Source: BD2-11 sp965221785
Lineage (GTDB): Bacteria > Gemmatimonadota > Gemmatimonadetes > Longimicrobiales > Gaopeijiaceae
Reading direction: 5' to 3'
Length of the DNA: 64,000 nucleotides
Assembly: GCA_965221785.1 (NCBI GenBank)
Contig: CBDCSR010000003.1
Span: forward strand, 62,001-126,000
Position 1 is the first letter of the stretch; every line of letters begins with the position of its first letter. A model generated the notes under the pieces. That model saw only the letters and a list, made by a program, of their open reading frames with translations. It was not told where the DNA came from and did no database searches. The position numbers and the translations under genes are program-made. This document shows positions 58,647 through 64,000 of this stretch, one piece after another.

Positions 58647-60778
58647 GCGCCCTCGCCTTCCTCGCGCCCCTGTTCCTCGTGGGCCTCGGCTTCCTGGTCT
58701 GGCCGGTGCTCGTGCACCTGGTGCAGAAGGACCGCAAGGAGGTGGTCGAGTTTCCCTCGCTGATGTTCCTCGAGCGGGTTCCCTACAAGTCGAGCCGCCG
58801 GCAGAAGATTCGCCACTGGCTGTTGCTGCTGATTCGGCTCGCGGCGCTGACGGCGCTCATCGCCGCATTCGCACGCCCCTTCATGGACCGCGACGACATC
58901 GCCCTCGGAGGGACGGTGGTGGCGCGCGAGGTGGTGATCCTGGTCGACCGTTCGTACAGCATGGACTACGGCGATCGCTGGACGGACGCCCTTGCGGGCG
59001 CCCGCGCGGCCGTCCGCCAACTGGGCCCCGAAGACCGTGCCTCGCTGGTGTTCTTCTCGGCCGGCGCCACCCTGGCGGTTCGCTCGACCACCGACCGCAC
59101 GGTGCTCTTCGCCGCTCTGGATACGGTCGAGCCGGGCGCCGGCGCCACCCGCTTCGGCCCCGCGCTCGACCTCGCGCGCACCGTGCTGGAGCAGTCGAAC
59201 CTGCCGGGCCGGCACGCGGTGGTGATCTCCGACTTCCAGCGCGCGGGATGGGACGGCGACGAAGGGGCGCGCCTGCCTCCGGGGACCACGGTGGACCCGG
59301 TGGTGGTGACCGGGCCGTACGAGGGCGACCTCGCAGTCGGCCAGCTCCTCTTCCAGCGGAGCTTCCGCGACGGGCTGGAGCGGGTCGAGACCACCGCCCG
59401 GCTCGTCAACTCCGGCGACCGGGAGGCCGAGGATGTGGAGGTGGTGCTGGAGCTGGACGGCAGACCGGCCGGATCTGCGGCGGCAACGCTGGGGCCCAAC
59501 GCCACCACGCTGGTGACGCTGCCGCCCTTCACGCTGAGCGAACCGTTCATGCGCGGGTCGGTGCGGGTCCCCGGCGACGCCCTGCCCGCCAACGACGTAG
59601 TCCACTTCGTGCTGTCGCCGGGCGAGGGGTTCTCGGTGCTGGTGGTGGAGGACGGGAGCGACCCGAGGGATCCCAGCCTGTACCTCGACCAGGCGCTGGC
59701 CATCGGAACCGATCCGGCCTTCGACGTCGATGGCACGACCGTGGGCGCGATGACCGCGGGCGACCTGGCCGGCCGGTCGGTGGTGATCCTCAACGGGTCG
59801 CGGCCGCCGCGGGGCGGGGTGGGGACGCGCCTGCGTGAATTCGTGGAGGACGGGGGCGGCCTGGTGGTCATCCTGGGCGAACGGAGCAGCTGGCCCGCCG
59901 ACGGGCCCGACCTGCTCCCCGGTCCGGTGGGCGCGGTGATGGAGCCGGAGTGGCGGGAGGGCCGCGGCGGAACCCTCGGCCGCATCGACTACACCCACCC
60001 GGTCTTCGCCCTCTTCGCCGCTCCCCGCAGCGGCGACCTCACCGATGCCAACTTCTTCCGCTATCGCAACGTGGAGTTCGCGGGCGCGGAGGGCGTGCTG
60101 GCCCGCTTCGACAACGGCGCGGTGGCGCTGGCGGAACGGCAGGTGGGCGAGGGACGGGTGCTGCTGTGGACGTCGATGCTCGACAACTACTGGAACGACA
60201 TGGTCCTGCAGCCCATCTTCCTGCCCTTCGCGCACCAGTTGGTCAAGCACGCCGGGAGCTTCCGTCCCCCCACGGCCTCCTACACGGTGGACGACGTGCT
60301 CAACCTCTCGGGACAGGGCGGAGGGGGGGAAGGCGATCGGCTCCTCGCCGGTCTCTCGCTGGACAACGGGGATGGACTGGTCGCACTTTCCCCCGCCAAT
60401 CGTTCCATTGATGTGGGTGGAGCAGCCCGACCCGGCTTTCTTCCACTCTCGGAGCAGGGCTTCTACGAGTTGCGCGGCGGAGGCGCGGGAGGAGGGCCGG
60501 GCACACCCGCGGTCGCCGTGAACGTCAACCTCGGGGAAGCGGATCTCGAGGCGATGGACCCCGAGGAGTTCGCCGGATCCATCACCAGTCCGGACATCGG
60601 CGAGGCAGGTGCCATCGGCGCCGAACTCGGGCCGGAGGACAGGGAACGGCGCCAGGGAATCTGGTGGTATCTCCTGGTGGCGGCGTTCCTGCTTCTGGCA
60701 CTGGAGACGATTGTCTCCAATTATTTGTCACGAAAGGCTGCCAGCCAGCCATGGGAAGGATCGGCGGCTAGCAGTTGA
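58643..60778 (+). CDS. BatA-like vWA membrane protein
   Basis: A 711-residue membrane protein. The BatA-type N-terminal region (about 1-80) has two transmembrane helices (LAFLAPLFLVGLGFLVWPVL; HWLLLLIRLAALTALIAA) linked by the conserved EFPSLMFLERV block. A vWA domain follows with MIDAS D102-R-S104-Y-S106 and SLVFFSAGATL. A large beta-rich segment with a DUF4159/GATase-like part (GGGLVVILGERSSW) and a final C-terminal helix (WWYLLVAAFLLLALETIV) complete it. It is probably anchored in the inner membrane at both ends and serves the MoxR complex. The start overlaps the DUF58 stop. Confidence 0.87.
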   Translation: MSALAFLAPLFLVGLGFLVWPVLVHLVQKDRKEVVEFPSLMFLERVPYKSSRRQKIRHWLLLLIRLAALTALIAAFARPFMDRDDIALGGTVVAREVVILVDRSYSMDYGDRWTDALAGARAAVRQLGPEDRASLVFFSAGATLAVRSTTDRTVLFAALDTVEPGAGATRFGPALDLARTVLEQSNLPGRHAVVISDFQRAGWDGDEGARLPPGTTVDPVVVTGPYEGDLAVGQLLFQRSFRDGLERVETTARLVNSGDREAEDVEVVLELDGRPAGSAAATLGPNATTLVTLPPFTLSEPFMRGSVRVPGDALPANDVVHFVLSPGEGFSVLVVEDGSDPRDPSLYLDQALAIGTDPAFDVDGTTVGAMTAGDLAGRSVVILNGSRPPRGGVGTRLREFVEDGGGLVVILGERSSWPADGPDLLPGPVGAVMEPEWREGRGGTLGRIDYTHPVFALFAAPRSGDLTDANFFRYRNVEFAGAEGVLARFDNGAVALAERQVGEGRVLLWTSMLDNYWNDMVLQPIFLPFAHQLVKHAGSFRPPTASYTVDDVLNLSGQGGGGEGDRLLAGLSLDNGDGLVALSPANRSIDVGGAARPGFLPLSEQGFYELRGGGAGGGPGTPAVAVNVNLGEADLEAMDPEEFAGSITSPDIGEAGAIGAELGPEDRERRQGIWWYLLVAAFLLLALETIVSNYLSRKAASQPWEGSAASS

Positions 60779-60801
60779 CGTAACGGAGAAGGGGGGCTGA
60801 G

Positions 60802-63800
60802 GTGCCTACACGACTCAACCAGCGCGCCAGACTCGAATTGCTCGACGCCATTCGGCACGTGCGAACCCGCTGGCGCATGCGCATTGCGCTGCGCGGGCTG
60901 GCGGCGCTGCTCGGGATCGGGCTGGTGGCCTTCCTGGTGTCCGCCTGGGGAATGGAGGGCAGCCGCTTCAGCCCCGCGGTAGTCACCGGCTTCCGGATCT
61001 TCACATGGCTGTCGCTGCTCGCGGTGGGCATCTGGTTCCTGGTGCGCCCCCTCTGGCGGCGGCCTTCCGACGCGCAGGTCGCGCTCTATCTCGAGGAGCA
61101 CGAGCCATCCCTCAAGGCCGCGGTGCTGAGCGCGATCGACGCCGGTGCCGACCCCGATGCCCACGACGCGGCGCACTCGCCCGCGCTCGTGCAGCGGCTC
61201 ATGGAGTCCGCCGTCCAGAAGGCGCGCGCCGTGGATGGCGGACACCGCATCGAGCGGGCGGGGCTGCTGCGCTGGACCGCCGCGGTCGCGGGAATCGGGC
61301 TCGCCTTCCTCATCATCTTCCTGACCGGTCCGGCCTTCCTGCGTCACGGGGCCTCGGTGCTGCTCTCGCCGACGGCGGACGCGGCGGAGGTCAACCCCTA
61401 CTCGATCGAGGTGACCCCGGGTGACGTGACCATCACGCGCGGCTCGGATCTGCGCATCGCGGCGCGCAACCTGGGTTTCGAGGCCACGGACGCGGAACTC
61501 TTCCTGCGCACCGGCTCCGACGGTGAATTCCGGCCCCTGTCCATGCTGCTGGCGGGTGACACGGGCGAGGAGGATGTCGGCGAGTTCGAAGTCGTGCTCT
61601 TCGCCGTGGAAGACGTCACCGAGTATTTCGTGCGCTCCTCCGGCGTGCAGTCGGATCTGTACCGAATCGATGTGGAGATCCTGCCGTACGTGGACCGGCT
61701 CGAGCTGGTGTACGATTTCCCGGCCTACACCGGGCTTCCGGACCGCACCATCGACGACGGCGGCGACATCGCAGTGCTGCGCGGGACCCGCGTCCACCTG
61801 CGCGCTTTCCCCACGATTCCCGCCCCGCGCGCCAACCTGTGGCGCGACGACGCGCCGGCGAGCGAACTGACGCCCGCCGGGGACGGCTCCTTCACCGGAT
61901 CCTTCGTGGTGGAGCAGAACGGCTTCTACCACCTCGAGATGGAGAGCGCCCGCGCCGGGCTGGTGCCCGCCTCGCCCCAGTACACCATCGACGTGCTGAA
62001 CGACCAGCCTCCGTCGCTTTCCTTCACCCGCCCCGGACGCGACACACGCGCCACGGCGCTGGAGGAGTTCTTCATCGAGGCGCGCGCCAACGACGACTAC
62101 GGCATACGGCAACTCGAGCTCGTCTTCTCGGTCAACGGCGGAGAGGAACAGACCGTCGAGCTGTTCGGCTCCGGGGCCGCGCCCCTGAGCGAGGTAAGCG
62201 CGGGCTACACGTTCTTCCTCGAGGAGTACGAGCTCGTCCCGGGCGACATCATCTCCTACTACGCCAAGGCGCGCGACAACGCGGGCACAGGCAGCCAGGA
62301 GGCCATCAGCGACATCTACTTCCTCCAGATCCGCCGCTTCGGCACCGACTTCCGCCAGGCGGAGCAGCAGCCCGGAGGCGGCGGTGGCGGCGGTGGCGGT
62401 GGCCAGATGGGCGGCGAACAGGAGCTCTCCGAACAGCAGAGGGAGGTCATCTCGGCGACCTTCAACCTGAACCGGGACCGCGACCGCTATTCGCCGGAGG
62501 GGTTCAGCGAGGGGCTGGTCGTGGTGCGGCTCTCGCAGGAGAGGCTTCGCGACCAGGTCGCGACCCTGACGACGCGCCTCAACAACCGGGGCGTGGTGCG
62601 CGATCCCGAGTTCGAGCAGATCGCCCAGTTGCTGCCGCAGGCGATGGAGGAGATGGAGGCCGCCATGGAGCGGCTCGACGCCGCCGATCCGGAAGGCGCA
62701 CTCTCGGAGGAGCAGCAGGCGCTCCAGTACCTCCTGCGCGCCGAAGCGCTCTACGACGAGGTGCAGGTGAGCCAGCAGCAGGGCGGAGGGGGAGGAGGGG
62801 GCGGCGGCGGGCCCAACGCGGAGGACCTCGCGGATCTCTTCGAACTGGAGCTGGACAAGCTCAAGAACCAGTACGAGAGCGTGCAGCGCGGCGAACGACA
62901 GCAGGCCGACGAGCAGATCGACGAGACACTCGAGCGCCTTCGCGAACTGGCACGGCGCCAGGAGCAGGAGGCCGAGCGCCAGCAGCGCCTCGCCAACCGC
63001 TCGCAGGGTTCCGCCGGGGGCGGCGCACAGAACCAGCGCTCGCTCGCCGATGAAGTGGAGGAGGAGGCGCGGCGCCTGGAGGAGCTCTCGCGCATGCAGT
63101 CCAACCAGCGCCTGGCGGAGACCGCGCGCCAGCTTCAGGACGCCGCCAACGCGATGCGGGAAGCGGCGGCCGCCAGAGGAGGCGAGGCGGCGGCCGACGC
63201 GCGTTCCGCACTTGACCGGTTGCGGGCCGCGCGGCGACTGCTGGAGCGCGATCAGTCCGGGCGCATCGAGCGGGACGCGCAGGATGCCCTGCGGCGGAGC
63301 GAGGAGCTGATCGAGGAGCAACTCGACGTCGCCGGGGAATCGGTGGACATCTCCGGTGCCGACCAGGTCACCGCGGAACGCATGCGCAGGCTCATCGAGC
63401 GCAAGAACGAGATGTCCCAGGAAGTGGCCGACCTGGAGCGGCAGATCGACGAGATGTCGGCGGAGGCCGGCTCCGAACAGCAGCAGGCGGCCGAGTCGTT
63501 CGACGATGCTCTGCGCAATATCCGCGACAACAAGATCAGGGAGCGGATCCAGTACTCGCGCGGGCTGCCTGGCGCGCGCAGCCCCGACTTCACGCGCGAT
63601 TTCGAACAGCAGACCACCGAACACCTGATGGAGTTGCGGGACCAGCTGCGGCAGGCGTCGGAAGCGGTCGGCGAGCCGGTGGACGACCGCACCATGGAGT
63701 CACTCGACCAGGCCCGCGACATGGTGCGCAACATGGAGTCGCTCAACCGGCGGCTGCAGGCGCGCGCCGACGAGAACGCCCGGCGGGGGCTGGGACAACA

Positions 63801-64000
63801 GCCCGGCGAGGAAGCTCAGGGGCAGCAGGGTCAGGGTCAGCAGGGCGAGGGCCAACAGGGCCAGGAAGGGCAGCAGGGTCAAGGCGGACAGCAAGGTGAA
63901 GGCCAGGAAGGACAGCAGGGCCAGGGCGGACAGCAGGGCCAGCAGGGCGGCCAGACGGGTGGAGGCGGCGGCCCCGACGGTCTGAGGGACATGGCCGGCG
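60802..64000 (+). CDS. DUF4175-like membrane/coiled-coil protein (runs off the window)
   Basis: An open frame of 1066 codons reaches the right edge without a stop. Transmembrane helices occur at about 29-49, 59-79 and 160-180. A large periplasmic beta-domain region (about 190-510) resembles DUF4175. A long helical region rich in Glu, Arg and Gln follows (coiled coil), interrupted by Gly runs (about 525-535 and 655-665). The C-terminal part (from about 1000) is a Gly/Gln repeat (QQGQGQQGEGQQGQE). The GTG start 60802 has GGAGAAGGGG upstream. It is the last gene of the operon visible here; with the BatA-like protein it would form the envelope-facing part of the complex. Confidence 0.75.
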   Translation, partial: MPTRLNQRARLELLDAIRHVRTRWRMRIALRGLAALLGIGLVAFLVSAWGMEGSRFSPAVVTGFRIFTWLSLLAVGIWFLVRPLWRRPSDAQVALYLEEHEPSLKAAVLSAIDAGADPDAHDAAHSPALVQRLMESAVQKARAVDGGHRIERAGLLRWTAAVAGIGLAFLIIFLTGPAFLRHGASVLLSPTADAAEVNPYSIEVTPGDVTITRGSDLRIAARNLGFEATDAELFLRTGSDGEFRPLSMLLAGDTGEEDVGEFEVVLFAVEDVTEYFVRSSGVQSDLYRIDVEILPYVDRLELVYDFPAYTGLPDRTIDDGGDIAVLRGTRVHLRAFPTIPAPRANLWRDDAPASELTPAGDGSFTGSFVVEQNGFYHLEMESARAGLVPASPQYTIDVLNDQPPSLSFTRPGRDTRATALEEFFIEARANDDYGIRQLELVFSVNGGEEQTVELFGSGAAPLSEVSAGYTFFLEEYELVPGDIISYYAKARDNAGTGSQEAISDIYFLQIRRFGTDFRQAEQQPGGGGGGGGGGQMGGEQELSEQQREVISATFNLNRDRDRYSPEGFSEGLVVVRLSQERLRDQVATLTTRLNNRGVVRDPEFEQIAQLLPQAMEEMEAAMERLDAADPEGALSEEQQALQYLLRAEALYDEVQVSQQQGGGGGGGGGGPNAEDLADLFELELDKLKNQYESVQRGERQQADEQIDETLERLRELARRQEQEAERQQRLANRSQGSAGGGAQNQRSLADEVEEEARRLEELSRMQSNQRLAETARQLQDAANAMREAAAARGGEAAADARSALDRLRAARRLLERDQSGRIERDAQDALRRSEELIEEQLDVAGESVDISGADQVTAERMRRLIERKNEMSQEVADLERQIDEMSAEAGSEQQQAAESFDDALRNIRDNKIRERIQYSRGLPGARSPDFTRDFEQQTTEHLMELRDQLRQASEAVGEPVDDRTMESLDQARDMVRNMESLNRRLQARADENARRGLGQQPGEEAQGQQGQGQQGEGQQGQEGQQGQGGQQGEGQEGQQGQGGQQGQQGGQTGGGGGPDGLRDMAG
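63790..63955. repeat. Gln-Gly rich, collagen-like coding repeat
   Basis: Within the DUF4175-like gene the short words CAGCAGGG(T/C)CAGGG and GGCCAACAGGGCCAGGAAG recur with small variation. They encode repeats of G-Q-Q-G-Q/E. The reading frame is kept throughout. Such repeats are prone to slippage and length variation. Confidence 0.75.

Noticed and set aside
60721..63624. A 967-codon minus-strand open frame opposite the DUF4175-like gene
   Set aside because: The plus frame has a clean start, membrane helices and operon context. The minus frame is compositional shadow.
63790..63955. CRISPR-like short repeats
   Set aside because: The repeats are contiguous, in frame and encode Gly/Gln. There are no unique spacers, leader or cas genes.

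Overview
The window is GC-rich, densely coded bacterial chromosome with strong G/C preference at third codon positions and frequent GTG and TTG starts. The gene content suggests an uncultured member of Gemmatimonadota or a close relative: S9 peptidases, a SusC/SusD-type outer-membrane pair, a CBM9/DUF5916 barrel protein, cytochrome c/copper monooxygenase fusions, M56/BlaI pairs, 6-bladed propellers, and a long MoxR-DUF58-BatA-DUF4159 operon. That placement is an inference; there is no rRNA gene or other phylogenetic marker beyond infA and one tRNA. I found no phage, transposase or CRISPR array.

Layout. 1-8.6 kb: the end of an unknown gene, a zinc alcohol dehydrogenase, an AbiE-type toxin-antitoxin pair behind a palindrome, a membrane/coiled-coil protein, and two divergent secreted S9 peptidases. 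8.6-16.2 kb: a terminator, a 53-aa basic ORF, an RhlE-like helicase, a low-molecular-weight phosphatase, an aspartate aminotransferase, a DsbA-like protein, a DEAD-box relative that has lost its ATPase motifs but keeps a DbpA-type RNA-binding tail, and a RCK potassium channel.

16.2-23 kb is the most unusual region. Small secreted proteins with paired Cys-X10-Cys motifs sit behind a conserved non-coding leader. They are followed by a hairpin, a membrane-anchored 6-bladed propeller, and an ABC ATPase and permease. The whole unit was duplicated in tandem, and the two copies have decayed reciprocally. The 68-aa membrane gene, the propeller and the ABC genes survive only in copy A. A second type of Cys protein and the downstream secreted gene survive only in copy B. 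Pseudogene fragments remain for three of the lost genes.

23-32.8 kb: a cytochrome c/copper monooxygenase, an M28 peptidase, a sigma-54-type AAA+ protein without a DNA-binding domain, infA with a TTG start, a zinc ribbon, a DUF5916 barrel, tRNA-Asn, and an M56 peptidase with two TonB C-terminal domains controlled by a BlaI-type repressor. 32.8-48.6 kb: SusD and SusC, a membrane protein-ECF sigma-propeller fusion operon, a His-rich membrane protein, a SRAP protein, PhoX, a PorV/PorQ-like protein and a lipoprotein hydrolase.

48.8-64 kb: one tightly packed operon of nine genes: DUF4159, vWA, legumain-like pseudo-peptidase, TPR-metallopeptidase, DUF4159, MoxR, DUF58, BatA-like and DUF4175-like. 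Several stop and start codons overlap, and the operon runs off the end. It looks like a cell-envelope complex with a MoxR ATPase, vWA subunits and periplasmic effectors.
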